Below, one piece after another: positions 1 through 6,640 of a stretch of 32,916 nucleotides of DNA. The stretch is from Nonomuraea sp. SYSU D8015 (GTDB lineage Bacteria; Actinomycetota; Actinomycetes; Streptosporangiales; Streptosporangiaceae). A model generated the notes under the pieces. That model was not told the origin of the DNA. It ran no database searches and was given only the letters and a program-made list of their open reading frames with translations. Position numbers and translations under genes: made by a program. Numbering within the stretch: the stretch's first letter is position 1; each line of letters opens with the position of its first letter. The stretch spans positions 1 to 32,916 of the forward strand of contig NZ_VJYI01000046.1 in the NCBI RefSeq assembly GCF_008065375.1, read 5' to 3'.

Positions 1-229
1 CTTCCTTGACCAGCTCAGCGCCGATCTTCTCCCACGGGTCCTCGAGCTCGATCTCCTTGGCGATGGAGACACCGTCGTTGGTGATCGTGGGAGCGCCCCA
101 CTTCTTCTCCAGCACGACGTTGCGCCCCTTGGGGCCCAGGGTCACCTTGACGGCGTCGGCGAGCTGGTTCATACCGCGCTCGAGACCGCGCCGGGCGTCC
201 TCGTCAAACGCGATCATCTTGGCTGCCAT
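1..229 (-). CDS. groEL: Chaperonin GroEL, N-terminal part (runs off the left edge)
   Basis: ATP-dependent 60-kDa chaperonin subunit that folds cytosolic proteins in a double ring. The reverse strand encodes a typical GroEL start (MAAKMIAFDEDARRGLERG), followed by the nucleotide-binding segment VTLGPKGRNVVLEKK and TNDGVSIAKEIELEDPWEKIGAEL, about 76 residues before the window ends. The ATG start is set by a GGGAGG ribosome binding site about 9 bases upstream. No groES gene precedes it. The upstream gene is a cold-shock gene, so this is a stand-alone groEL (groEL2-like arrangement) and not the groESL operon. Two CIRCE operators upstream indicate repression by HrcA and heat induction. Confidence is high because the N-terminal sequence is nearly invariant in the family. 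Confidence 0.97.
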   Translation of the reverse strand, partial: MAAKMIAFDEDARRGLERGMNQLADAVKVTLGPKGRNVVLEKKWGAPTITNDGVSIAKEIELEDPWEKIGAELVKE

Positions 230-340
230 AAGGCTAGACCTCCCAGATGCAGGGTGGCTTGTCCTGGACCGAGCCGACGCCCGCGACGGCATGAGCCTGC
301 ATCTCCGTTCGGCAGACCCCATCGTCTCGATCCGAGTTCG

Positions 341-367
341 CTGGCACTCTGCCACACAGAGTGCCAA
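341..367. promoter_or_regulatory. CIRCE operator (HrcA site), groEL-proximal copy
   Basis: CTGGCACTC, a 9-base spacer, then GAGTGCCAA. Compared with the CIRCE consensus TTAGCACTC-N9-GAGTGCTAA it keeps the GCACTC/GAGTGC core and the exact spacing. It lies downstream of the inferred -10 box, in the leader or start region of groEL transcription. Confidence 0.88.
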
Positions 368-372
368 CGAAC

Positions 373-401
373 TGTTTAGCACTCTACCCTGTCGAGTGCA
401 A
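373..401 (-). promoter_or_regulatory. Putative groEL promoter (sigma-70/HrdB type)
   Basis: On the minus strand TTGCAC (plus 396-401) is followed after 17 bases by TAAACA (plus 373-378). The -35 box lies inside one CIRCE element and the second CIRCE lies just downstream, which is the expected arrangement for an HrcA-repressed groEL promoter. The -10 is imperfect, so the assignment is moderate. Confidence 0.5.
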
Positions 402-402
402 G
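376..402. promoter_or_regulatory. CIRCE operator (HrcA site), promoter-overlapping copy
   Basis: TTAGCACTC (perfect half-site), 9-base spacer, then GAGTGCAAG. It overlaps the inferred -35 box of groEL, so bound HrcA would block RNA polymerase. It is only 8 bases from the second CIRCE copy. Confidence 0.92.
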
Positions 403-449
403 CGAAGGACTCTCCACCCCGGGTTCCCGCCCAGGTCAGTCCATCTGTG

Positions 450-478
450 CGGCGGGCCGCTCACCGCACGGCCCGCCG
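450..478 (-). terminator. GC-rich hairpin downstream of the cold-shock gene
   Basis: CGGCGGGCCG and CGGCCCGCCG form a 10-bp perfect inverted repeat with a 9-base loop and no T-tract, as is common for actinomycete terminators. A second, 7-bp hairpin (CGCACGG/CCGTGCG) lies at 508-530. Both sit between the cold-shock stop codon and the groEL promoter, so they probably separate the two transcripts. Confidence 0.6.
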
Positions 479-559
479 TAGATCGACAAATAGGAGGCTG
501 GCCGGCTCGCACGGACTGCGCTGCCGTGCGATGCGGCCTGTGCGTACGAGTGACGTGAA

Positions 560-760
560 TCAGACCGCGCGGACAGACTCGGCTTGAGGCCCCTTCTGTC
601 CTTGCGTGATCTCGAACTCGACGCGCTGTCCCTGCTCCAGAGAGCGGTACCCGTCCATCAGGATCGCTGAGTAATGGACGAATACATCCTTACCACCGTC
701 TACCGCGATGAAGCCGTAGCCCTTGTCCGCGTTGAACCACTTGACGGTGCCCTGCGCCAC
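560..760 (-). CDS. Cold-shock protein, CspA family
   Basis: A 66-residue single cold-shock domain (five-stranded OB-fold) that binds single-stranded RNA/DNA and acts as an RNA chaperone. The RNP1-type motif KGYGFI and the RNP2-type motif VFVHYSAI are both present, in the usual MAQGTVKWFNADKGYGFI context. It is close to the normal family length of about 67 residues. The start is GTG, preceded by GAGGAG at a good distance. It is monocistronic: a terminator lies between it and the upstream sulfur-carrier gene, and hairpins separate it from groEL. The leader of about 100 bases may allow post-transcriptional control, as in other cold-shock genes, but that is inference. Several paralogues are usual in actinomycetes, so no specific symbol is given. 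Confidence 0.96.
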   Translation of the reverse strand: MAQGTVKWFNADKGYGFIAVDGGKDVFVHYSAILMDGYRSLEQGQRVEFEITQGQKGPQAESVRAV

Positions 761-858
761 TTCCGACTCCTCTTACTGGGCTCACAGATCTCGCCCATTC
801 CTCCGCGAGACCCGTAATCGCCCGACATAACGGAAAATCAGTCAGACGATCGCCCTCG

Positions 859-886
859 ACCATACATGTGGCACGGGGTTTGGCAA
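859..886 (-). promoter_or_regulatory. Putative promoter of the cold-shock gene
   Basis: On the minus strand TTGCCA (plus 881-886) is followed after 16 bases by TATGGT (plus 859-864). Transcription would start about 90-100 bases before the GTG start of the csp gene. No other credible promoter is seen in the 761-956 gap. Confidence 0.4.
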
Positions 887-956
887 CAGAGTCAATCTCC
901 AAACAGCGCATTTCTTCGCAGAGAGGTCCTTCAACGTTGAATTATCGGGAAAAGAG

Positions 957-979
957 AAGGCGCCCACTAGGGGCGCCTT
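957..979 (-). terminator. Intrinsic-type terminator of the thrC-like/sulfur-carrier operon
   Basis: AAGGCGCCC-actag-GGGCGCCTT is a perfect 9-bp stem with a 5-base loop. On the minus strand it is followed by a T-rich run (CTCTTTTC). It lies 21 bases after the stop codon of the sulfur-carrier gene and before the cold-shock promoter. Confidence 0.85.
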
Positions 980-1000
980 CAAGGATGTGATCTGTCGCAC

Positions 1001-1276
1001 TCAGCCGCCGGCGACCGCCGGGATGATGGAGATCTGAGTGCCTTCCGGGGCCGGAGTGTCGAGCCCCTGGGCGAAACGGACGTCCTCTTCCCCCACGTAA
1101 ACGTTGACGAAACGCCGAATCTTGCCCGATTCATCCAGAATTCTTGCGCCGATCCCCGGGTAGTCGGAGTCGAGCTTGGCGAGCACGTCACGAAGCGTCG
1201 CGCCCTCGCCACTCACTTCCGCGTTTCCCCCGGTGTACGTGCGCAGGATGGTGGGAATCCGCACAGAAACGCTCAT
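1001..1276 (-). CDS. Ubiquitin-fold sulfur carrier protein (MoaD/ThiS/CysO family)
   Basis: A 91-residue beta-grasp protein ending in exposed Ala-Gly-Gly. In this family the C-terminal glycine is adenylated by an E1-like enzyme and converted to a thiocarboxylate that donates sulfur. Visible family features are the MoaD-like start (SVSVRIPTILRTYTGG), the segment TLRDVLAKLDSDYPGI, FVNVYVGEEDVR, and PEGTQISIIPAVAGG at the end. The ATG start was chosen because it lies 23 bases after the thrC-like stop, giving an operon of two genes behind one SAM riboswitch. The pairing suggests it supplies sulfur to the neighbouring PLP enzyme and not to molybdopterin or thiamine synthesis; no moa or thi genes are nearby. 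No E1 (MoeB-like) or JAMM protease gene is in the window. Family assignment is firm; the partner is inferred. Confidence 0.92.
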   Translation of the reverse strand: MSVSVRIPTILRTYTGGNAEVSGEGATLRDVLAKLDSDYPGIGARILDESGKIRRFVNVYVGEEDVRFAQGLDTPAPEGTQISIIPAVAGG

Positions 1277-1299
1277 GGTTATCTCGCCTTTCCTGGTTG

Positions 1300-2535
1300 T
1301 CAGACAGCCGCGCGGAACGCGTCGAGAGAGGGCCGGATCACGGCCGTGGGCCTGGCGGAGTCGCCGGTGATGGCGTCGAGCGTCTTGAGCCCGTCGCCGG
1401 TGTTGAGCACCACGGTCTCGGCCTCGGGGTCGAGTCGCCCCGTCTCGACGAGCTTCTTGAGCACGCCCACGGTCACCCCGCCCGCGGTCTCGGCGAAGAC
1501 GCCCTCCGTCGAGGCCAGGAGCTTGATCGCGGCCACGATCTCGGCGTCGGTGACGTCCTCGACGGCGCCTCCGGTGCGCCGGGCGATGTCGAGCACGTAG
1601 GGCCCGTCGGCGGGGTTGCCGATGGCCAGCGACTTGGCGATCGTGTCGGGCTTGACCGGCTGGACCACGTCGTGCCCGGCCTTGAACGCCGCCGACACCG
1701 GCGAGCAGCCGGCCGCCTGCGCTCCGAAGATCTTGTACGGCGTGTCCTCGACCAGGCCCAGCGCCACCAGCTCCTTGAAGCCCTTGTCGATCTTCGTGAG
1801 CTGCGAGCCGGAGGCGATCGGGATGATGATCTGCTCCGGCAGCCGCCAGCCGAGCTGCTCGGCGATCTCGTACGCGAGGGTCTTGGAGCCCTCGGCGTAG
1901 TAGGGCCGCAGGTTGACGTTGACGAACCCCCACTTGTCGCCCATCGGGTCGCCGATCAGCTCGGAGCAGAACCTGTTGACCTCGTCATAGGTCCCGTCGA
2001 TCCCGATGAGCTTGCCGCCGAACACCCGGGCCATGGCGATCTTGGCTTCTTCGAGGTTGGCCGGGATGAACACGCAGGCGTCGAGCCCGGCCCGCGCCGC
2101 GGCGGCGGTGACCGCGCCCGCGAGGTTGCCCGTGGAGGAGCAGGAAAGCGTGTGGAAACCGAAGTTGCGCGCCGCCTCGACGGCGATGGCGACCACCCGG
2201 TCCTTGAAGGAGTGGGTGGGGTTGCCCGAGTCGTCCTTCACGTACAGGGACTTGATGCCGAGCGCCTGCCCGAGGTTGCCCGCCTTGACCAGCTTGGTCC
2301 AGCCCGGGTTCATGTTGGGCTTGGTCGCCACGTCGGCCGGCACGGGGAGGAGCGAGCGGTAGCGCCAGATGTTGGCGGGACCGGACTCGATGTCCGCGCG
2401 GGTCACGTTGCCGAAGTCGTATGCCGCCTCCAGCGGCCCGAAACACTCCAGGCAGGCGAAGCTGGGACCGAGCGGGTAGCGCGCGCCGCACTCACGGCAG
2501 GACAGAGCGACAGCAGGACCAAAGTCGTGCGACAT
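1300..2535 (-). CDS. thrC: Threonine-synthase-family PLP enzyme, possibly a sulfur-carrier-dependent homocysteine synthase
   Basis: A 411-residue fold-type II PLP enzyme. An N-terminal zinc-knuckle-like segment has Cys pairs at about residues 13/16 and 28/31 (CRECG and CLECFG). The PLP lysine is K111 in NPTHSFKDR, followed by SCSSTGNLAGAV (phosphate-binding loop). Classical threonine synthase converts O-phosphohomoserine to threonine. Two features argue for a different product: a SAM-I riboswitch lies immediately upstream, and a Gly-Gly sulfur carrier follows directly. I recall a report of a Streptomyces threonine-synthase homologue (MetM-type) that makes homocysteine from O-phosphohomoserine with a sulfur carrier, but cannot verify its details here. 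The ATG start follows the Shine-Dalgarno GGAAGG (2545-2550) by 9 bases. An upstream in-frame extension would be translated through the riboswitch and is rejected. Family certain; substrate uncertain. Confidence 0.9.
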   Translation of the reverse strand: MSHDFGPAVALSCRECGARYPLGPSFACLECFGPLEAAYDFGNVTRADIESGPANIWRYRSLLPVPADVATKPNMNPGWTKLVKAGNLGQALGIKSLYVKDDSGNPTHSFKDRVVAIAVEAARNFGFHTLSCSSTGNLAGAVTAAAARAGLDACVFIPANLEEAKIAMARVFGGKLIGIDGTYDEVNRFCSELIGDPMGDKWGFVNVNLRPYYAEGSKTLAYEIAEQLGWRLPEQIIIPIASGSQLTKIDKGFKELVALGLVEDTPYKIFGAQAAGCSPVSAAFKAGHDVVQPVKPDTIAKSLAIGNPADGPYVLDIARRTGGAVEDVTDAEIVAAIKLLASTEGVFAETAGGVTVGVLKKLVETGRLDPEAETVVLNTGDGLKTLDAITGDSARPTAVIRPSLDAFRAAV

Positions 2536-2550
2536 GAAGCGAGGCCTTCC

Positions 2551-2688
2551 CTCATCTTCGCCCGCGGCCACCTTGACCGCGAACCGGAATTGGCACCTTG
2601 TCCCGGTCGGCCTCGCCAGGTCGCGAGTCACAAGCCGGGAGGGTTGCCGGGGCTTCGCAGGGCCGGTCCCTCCACCCCTCTGGATGAG
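2551..2688 (-). promoter_or_regulatory. SAM-I (S-box) riboswitch
   Basis: The minus-strand leader carries the S-box core in order: P1 5' strand CUCAUC (plus 2683-2688), GGUGGAGGGACCGGCCC with GCGAAGCCCCGGCAACC (P2 and kink-turn region), the P3 arm, AAGGUGCCAAUUCC, a P4 hairpin (CGCGGUC/GGCCGCG), and P1 3' strand GAUGAG (plus 2551-2556). The P4 helix favours SAM-I over SAM-IV. The P1 3' strand directly abuts the Shine-Dalgarno GGAAGG, so SAM binding probably blocks translation initiation. No separate terminator hairpin is seen between the aptamer and the start codon. Confidence 0.93.
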
Positions 2689-2742
2689 CAATATTCAGTT
2701 GGTGAACAGGACTCTACCCGCTCAAGGAGGCGAGATTACCAC

Positions 2743-2763
2743 CCGTCTCAACATGCGAGACGG
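2743..2763 (-). terminator. Hairpin after the sigma-factor gene
   Basis: CCGTCTC-aacatgc-GAGACGG forms a 7-bp stem with a 7-base loop. It begins 6 bases after the sigma-factor stop codon on the minus strand and would separate that transcript from the SAM riboswitch leader. There is no clear T-tract. Confidence 0.5.
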
Positions 2764-2769
2764 ATAGTC

Positions 2770-3324
2770 TCAGCGATAGTCCTCTCCGAGCACACCCTGC
2801 ACGTATTTGCGCGCTTGGTGAATGCGGGACTTGGCGGTGCCCAGCGGGATGCCGAGTTGTTCGGCCACCTCGTTGTAGTCGAGCTGGACGATGTCGCGCA
2901 GCACCAGCGCCTGCGCCAGGTCGGGCTTGTCGGCCTCCAGCGCCTCCATCGCGTCGAGCAGGTCGAGGCGGGACCCCGCGATCACACTGACCCGCCGCAC
3001 GTCGGGCTTCTGCATGGGCAGCTCGTCGGAGGTCTGCTCGGCGGCCCGGCGCTTCAGCGACCGGTACGTGGTCCGCGCGCAGTTGGCCGTCACGATGTGC
3101 AGCCAGGTGCTGAACCTGGCCCGGCCCTCGAAGCGCCCGATGTTGCGGGCCACGGCCAGCAGGGTGTCTTGGGATGCCTCCTCGGCGTCCTGGTGGTAAG
3201 GCAGGATCCGGGCGCAATGACGCATCACATCGGGCTCGATCCTGGCCAATAGCTCGCCGAGCGCGCGATGATCTCCGGCTGCGGCGGATCGGGCGAGTTC
3301 CTCGGTTAGCTCATCTAGCGCCAT
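2770..3324 (-). CDS. RNA polymerase sigma factor, sigma-70/ECF type
   Basis: A 184-residue alternative sigma factor with region 2 and region 4 and no long region 3. Region 2 is DVMRHCARILPYHQDAEEASQD, then LLAVARNIGRFEGRARFSTWL and HIVTANCARTTYRSLKRR. Region 4 is QALVLRDIVQLDYNEVAEQLG, then IPLGTAKSRIHQARKYV, the helix-turn-helix that reads the -35 element. The ATG at 3322-3324 was chosen because it has an AGGA site upstream and leaves a 31-bp divergent gap to otsA; longer starts would run into otsA. No anti-sigma gene is adjacent, so it is an orphan ECF-like factor whose activation cannot be read from context. The divergent position beside otsA hints at, but does not show, a link to osmotic or desiccation stress. 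Confidence 0.92.
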   Translation of the reverse strand: MALDELTEELARSAAAGDHRALGELLARIEPDVMRHCARILPYHQDAEEASQDTLLAVARNIGRFEGRARFSTWLHIVTANCARTTYRSLKRRAAEQTSDELPMQKPDVRRVSVIAGSRLDLLDAMEALEADKPDLAQALVLRDIVQLDYNEVAEQLGIPLGTAKSRIHQARKYVQGVLGEDYR

Positions 3325-3355
3325 AGCTGGGATCCTATGATCGAAGGGAGCCTCG

Positions 3356-4780
3356 ATGAACAGCGTTCTGGTGGCCTCCAACAGAGGGCCCGTCTCCTTC
3401 ACCGTCTCCGACGACGGCGAGCTGACCATGAAGCGCGGCGGAGGCGGCCTGGTGTCCGGGCTGTCCGGCGTGATCAAGGAAGACGGCGTCCTGTGGGTCT
3501 GCGCGGCGCTGTCCGACGACGACCGCAGCGCCGTGCGCCTGTCCCCGGGCGGCCGGATCGATCTGGCCGGCTACGACACGGGGCCGCTGCGGATGCTCGA
3601 CATCCCGGCCGCCACGTTCCACCGCGCCTACAACGCCGTGGCCAACTCCACGCTGTGGTTCGTCAACCACCTGCTCTACGACATCCCCAACGCGCCCAAC
3701 TTCGGCACCAGGTTCGCCCGCGAGTGGGAGTCCTACCGCGACTACAACGGGGCGTTCGCGCTGGCCCTGGCCGAGGAGGCCGGACACGGCGCCCGCGTCA
3801 TGGTGCAGGACTACCACTTGACCCTGACCCCCGCGATGCTCCGCGCCGAGCGGCCCGACCTGCGCATCGCCCACTTCAGCCACACGCCGTGGGCGCCGCC
3901 GGAATACTTCTCCCTCCTGCCCGACGAGGTGGCCCGCGAGGTGCTGGAGGGCATACTCGGGGCCGACCACGCCGGGTTCCTGACCGGCAGGTGGGCCGGG
4001 GCGTTCATGGACTGCTGCCAGGCGCTGCTCGGCGCCGAGGTCGACCGCGTGGGCCACAGCATCACGTACGAGGGCAGGACCACCCGGGTCGGCGTGCACA
4101 GCCTCGGCGTGGACGGCGCGGCGCTGTGGGAGCGAGCCTGCGAGCCCGACGTCGAGTCCCACATGGCCGCGATCAGAGACCAGGTCGGCGACCGCAAGCT
4201 CATCGTCCGCATCGACCGCACCGAGCTGTCGAAGAACATCGTGCGCGGCCTGGTGGCCTACGGCGAGTTCCTGGAGGCCCACCCCGAGTGGCACGGGCAG
4301 GTGGTGCATCTGGCCTTCGCCTATCCGAGCCGGCACGACCTGCCCGAATACCGCGAATACACCGCCTCGGTGCAGCGCTGCGCCCAGGAGATCGAGAACC
4401 AGTTCGCCACCGAAGACTGGGACCCGCTCATCCTCAACGTCAACGACGACTACCCGCGCTCGCTGGCCGCGTACCGGATGGCCGACGTGCTGCTGGTCAA
4501 CCCCATCCGCGACGGGATGAACCTGGTGGCCAAGGAGGGCCCGGTGCTGTCGCCGCGCTGCGCCCTGGTGCTCTCGCGCGAGGCGGGCGCGGCGGCCGAG
4601 CTGGGCCCGTACGCGATCATGGTCAACCCCTACGACATCAGCGGCACGGCAACCGCCCTCCACGAAGCGCTGATCATGCCGGAGGACGAGCGCAGGACGC
4701 GCCGCGACAAGCTCTGTGCCGCGGCCACCGCCCTGCCCCCGCAGAAGTGGCTCGCGGCCCAGCTTGAAGCCCTCGCCTAG
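3356..4780 (+). CDS. otsA: Trehalose-6-phosphate synthase (GT20 family)
   Basis: Transfers glucose from a nucleotide sugar to glucose-6-phosphate to give trehalose-6-phosphate in the cytosol, the first step of the OtsAB osmoprotectant pathway. The 474-residue protein starts with the nucleotide-sugar/G6P loop SVLVASNRGPVSF and GGGGLVSGLSGV. It has VQDYHLTLTPAMLR and the HFSHTPWAPPEYF motif. The donor-binding part includes VRIDRTELSKNIVRGL and the C-terminal ADVLLVNPIRDGMNLVAKEGP. ATG at 3356 is preceded by GAAGGGAG. It is divergent from the sigma factor and converges on a small secreted-protein gene, overlapping its stop by 4 bp at a CTAG. The phosphatase gene otsB lies nearby on the opposite strand. 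Confidence 0.95.
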   Translation: MNSVLVASNRGPVSFTVSDDGELTMKRGGGGLVSGLSGVIKEDGVLWVCAALSDDDRSAVRLSPGGRIDLAGYDTGPLRMLDIPAATFHRAYNAVANSTLWFVNHLLYDIPNAPNFGTRFAREWESYRDYNGAFALALAEEAGHGARVMVQDYHLTLTPAMLRAERPDLRIAHFSHTPWAPPEYFSLLPDEVAREVLEGILGADHAGFLTGRWAGAFMDCCQALLGAEVDRVGHSITYEGRTTRVGVHSLGVDGAALWERACEPDVESHMAAIRDQVGDRKLIVRIDRTELSKNIVRGLVAYGEFLEAHPEWHGQVVHLAFAYPSRHDLPEYREYTASVQRCAQEIENQFATEDWDPLILNVNDDYPRSLAAYRMADVLLVNPIRDGMNLVAKEGPVLSPRCALVLSREAGAAAELGPYAIMVNPYDISGTATALHEALIMPEDERRTRRDKLCAAATALPPQKWLAAQLEALA

Positions 4781-5355
4781 TTCCAATCCGCATACTTGAG
4801 CGCGTCGGCCAGGCCCGGCGTGCTCCACTGGTCGACGACGAGGATCTTGCTCTTCGGCAGGTACCACTCGCGCTGGGTGAAACGCGCCTTGGTCGCGTTG
4901 CTGGAATAGGGCACGCAGCGGGCCTGCCACGCGTTGTAGGCGGCCTTGTGTCCCGTGCCGACCTGGCGCAGCCCCCTCGACACCTTCGGGCCGATGATCT
5001 CGCCCCACTTCTTGTTCAACGGGCAGGGCTGCACGTCGCTCGCCGGGTAGTACGGTCTCTTACCGGTGTAGGGACCCCAGCCTTCGGCGCCGACCTTGAT
5101 GGCCGAGGGCCCGAGCACGTAGAACGCGTCGCACTCCGGCGTGCCCCAGCCCTTCGGCTTGCCGCACCTGCCGGTGACGACCTGGACCACGTCCGCGCCG
5201 AAGCGGTGGACCTCCCACTGGATGGGGATGTAGAGGGTCAGGCCGTTGCGCAGCTTCAGCGGCTGCGCGGGCGCGGCGCTGGCGGGAGCGGGAAAGGCGG
5301 CGGTCAGGACGGTGGCCGCGGCCACGGCGGCGACGGCGAGGTAACGCTTGAACAT
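4777..5355 (-). CDS. Small secreted protein of unknown function
   Basis: A 192-residue protein with a clear Sec signal peptide: MFKRY, a hydrophobic Ala/Val-rich core, and a cleavage-like AlaSerAlaAla at about residues 26-29. The mature part is compact and aromatic/basic, with four cysteines (in GRCGKPKGWGTPECDAF, VQPCPL and ARCVPYSS) that could form two disulphides. I do not recognise the family. It resembles short extracellular proteins common in Streptosporangiaceae. It lies between otsA and otsB on the otsB strand, 35 bp upstream of nothing coding, and its stop overlaps the otsA stop (shared CTAG). There is no evidence for a role in trehalose metabolism. Confidence 0.82.
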   Translation of the reverse strand: MFKRYLAVAAVAAATVLTAAFPAPASAAPAQPLKLRNGLTLYIPIQWEVHRFGADVVQVVTGRCGKPKGWGTPECDAFYVLGPSAIKVGAEGWGPYTGKRPYYPASDVQPCPLNKKWGEIIGPKVSRGLRQVGTGHKAAYNAWQARCVPYSSNATKARFTQREWYLPKSKILVVDQWSTPGLADALKYADWN

Positions 5356-5390
5356 GCGTCAGACCCTAGGGACCGCCACTTGCAGCCCAC

Positions 5391-6179
5391 TCATGAACGA
5401 CTGAAAGCCGACACCATCTCCGCCAGCAGCGCCACCACCCCGTCCGGCCCGTCCACCACGATGTCGGCGCGTTCCGCCAGCGCGGTCACTTCGGCCGACC
5501 CGCTGCACACGGTCACCCCGGGCAGCCCGGAGGCGCGCACGGCGTCGAAGGCGGCCAGATCGCCCAGGTCGTCGCCGACGAACATGACGGACCTGGCGGC
5601 CCGCTCGGCCAGGAAGAGGCTGAGCGCGTGCCCCTTGTCCATGCCCGGCGGCCGCAGCTCCAGCACGAAGCGGCCCGGCTCGACCACCAGCCCGTGTTCG
5701 TCCGCGACCCGCGCCAGCGGCTCGCGCAGCGTGGCGAGCGCGCCTTCGGGGTCAGGACTGCGCCTGGTGTGGACCGCGACGGCGCGGCCCTTGTCCTCGA
5801 TCGAGACGCCCTCCAGCCCGAGCGACTCGAGCAGCAGTTGCAGCTCCGCCTCGGCCCGCGGCACGCCGGGCGGGGGCGGTGGGGCGGAGATCCGGCCGTT
5901 CTCCCACCGCTCGAAGCCGTAGTGGCCGAGGACGACCAGCCCCGGCACGTCGGCCAGCCCGGGCCCGAGCTCCAGCGCGGTGGCCGGCGGCCGGCCGGTC
6001 ACGATGGCCACGGCCAAGACGTGCGCGCCCAGCTCGGCGAGGACCGCGGGCGCCTTCGGGTGGATCACGGCGGCGGCCGGATCGGGCACGATGGGCGACA
6101 AGGTCCCGTCGAAGTCGAGCCCGATCACGGCGCCCGCCGGATCTTTCAAGATTGCTTCCATTCCAGGGATGTTCTTCAC
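5391..6179 (-). CDS. otsB: Trehalose-6-phosphate phosphatase (HAD superfamily)
   Basis: Dephosphorylates trehalose-6-phosphate to trehalose, the second step after OtsA. HAD motif I is LDFDGTLSPIVPDP (nucleophile D22, acid D24), motif II is the serine/threonine in VAIVTGRPP, the lysine of motif III is in MDKGHAL, and motif IV is FVGDDLGDLAAF. At 262 residues it has normal length and includes the small cap domain. The longest reading starts with GTG at 6179, 21 bases after the DUF3263 stop; an internal ATG at 6161 is possible, and neither has a strong Shine-Dalgarno. It probably forms an operon with the DUF3263 gene upstream. It is on the strand opposite otsA, so the two enzymes are transcribed separately. 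Confidence 0.93.
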   Translation of the reverse strand: MKNIPGMEAILKDPAGAVIGLDFDGTLSPIVPDPAAAVIHPKAPAVLAELGAHVLAVAIVTGRPPATALELGPGLADVPGLVVLGHYGFERWENGRISAPPPPPGVPRAEAELQLLLESLGLEGVSIEDKGRAVAVHTRRSPDPEGALATLREPLARVADEHGLVVEPGRFVLELRPPGMDKGHALSLFLAERAARSVMFVGDDLGDLAAFDAVRASGLPGVTVCSGSAEVTALAERADIVVDGPDGVVALLAEMVSAFSRS

Positions 6180-6200
6180 GCGGCTGCCGTACCCAGCGGC

Positions 6201-6500
6201 TCAGGGGCGCATGCCAAGCCTTCTGGCCGCACGGTCGCGCTGGCGGGTGGAGCGCAACCTGCGGAGCCGCTTGACGAGCATGGGGTCCTGCTCGAGTGCT
6301 TCCGGCCGGTCGATCAACTCGCCGAGCAGCTGGTAGTAGCGCGTGGCGGAGAACCCGAAGGTCTCCTTGATGGCCTGCTCCTTGGCACCCGCGTGGCGCC
6401 ACCATTGGCGCTCGAAGGCGAGGAGCTCGAGATCACGTTCTGACAGCGGTTGGCGGGACGTTTCCTGGGCAGCATCGTCACCGCTGAGCGGTGATCCCAT
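6201..6500 (-). CDS. DUF3263 family protein
   Basis: A 99-residue protein matching the actinobacterial DUF3263 pattern: LSERDLELLAFERQWWRHAG, then KEQAIKETFGFSATRYYQLL, ELIDRPEALEQDPMLVKRL and a basic tail RRLRSTRQRDRAARRLGM. The middle resembles a helix-turn-helix (AKEQAIKETFGFSATRYYQ), suggesting a small DNA-binding regulator, but the family function is unknown to me. ATG at 6498-6500 has GAGGA upstream. A longer in-frame extension to 6587 is rejected because it lacks family similarity. It sits directly upstream of otsB, separated by 21 bases, and divergent from the SAM hydrolase gene. Confidence 0.88.
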   Translation of the reverse strand: MGSPLSGDDAAQETSRQPLSERDLELLAFERQWWRHAGAKEQAIKETFGFSATRYYQLLGELIDRPEALEQDPMLVKRLRRLRSTRQRDRAARRLGMRP

Positions 6501-6625
6501 GGTGTCCTCCTCGAAAGGGGCGTGCGACGATCTCGTCACACGCACGCGGCCCGTGCCAATCGTAATGTGCGAAGTGCGCCCGTTCACGGCGGATTGGGAG
6601 GCTGTTCAGGGCGGATCTGGAGACG

Positions 6626-6640
6626 TACAGTCACCAAATG
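6626..6640 (+). promoter_or_regulatory. Putative -10 box for a leaderless transcript
   Basis: TACAGT at 6626-6631 lies 8 bases before the GTG start at 6640, which would place transcription start at or next to the start codon. There is no properly spaced Shine-Dalgarno for that GTG, which supports a leaderless mRNA. Confidence 0.45.

Noticed and set aside
2551..2688. SAM-IV riboswitch
   Set aside because: The RNA has a P4 hairpin (CGCGGUC/GGCCGCG) in the SAM-I position, so SAM-I is preferred. A covariance search would settle it.
1144..3252. 702-codon open frame on the plus strand
   Set aside because: It is antisense to the sulfur carrier, thrC-like and sigma genes; its Arg/Gly/Leu/His-rich translation has no domain and runs through the riboswitch.
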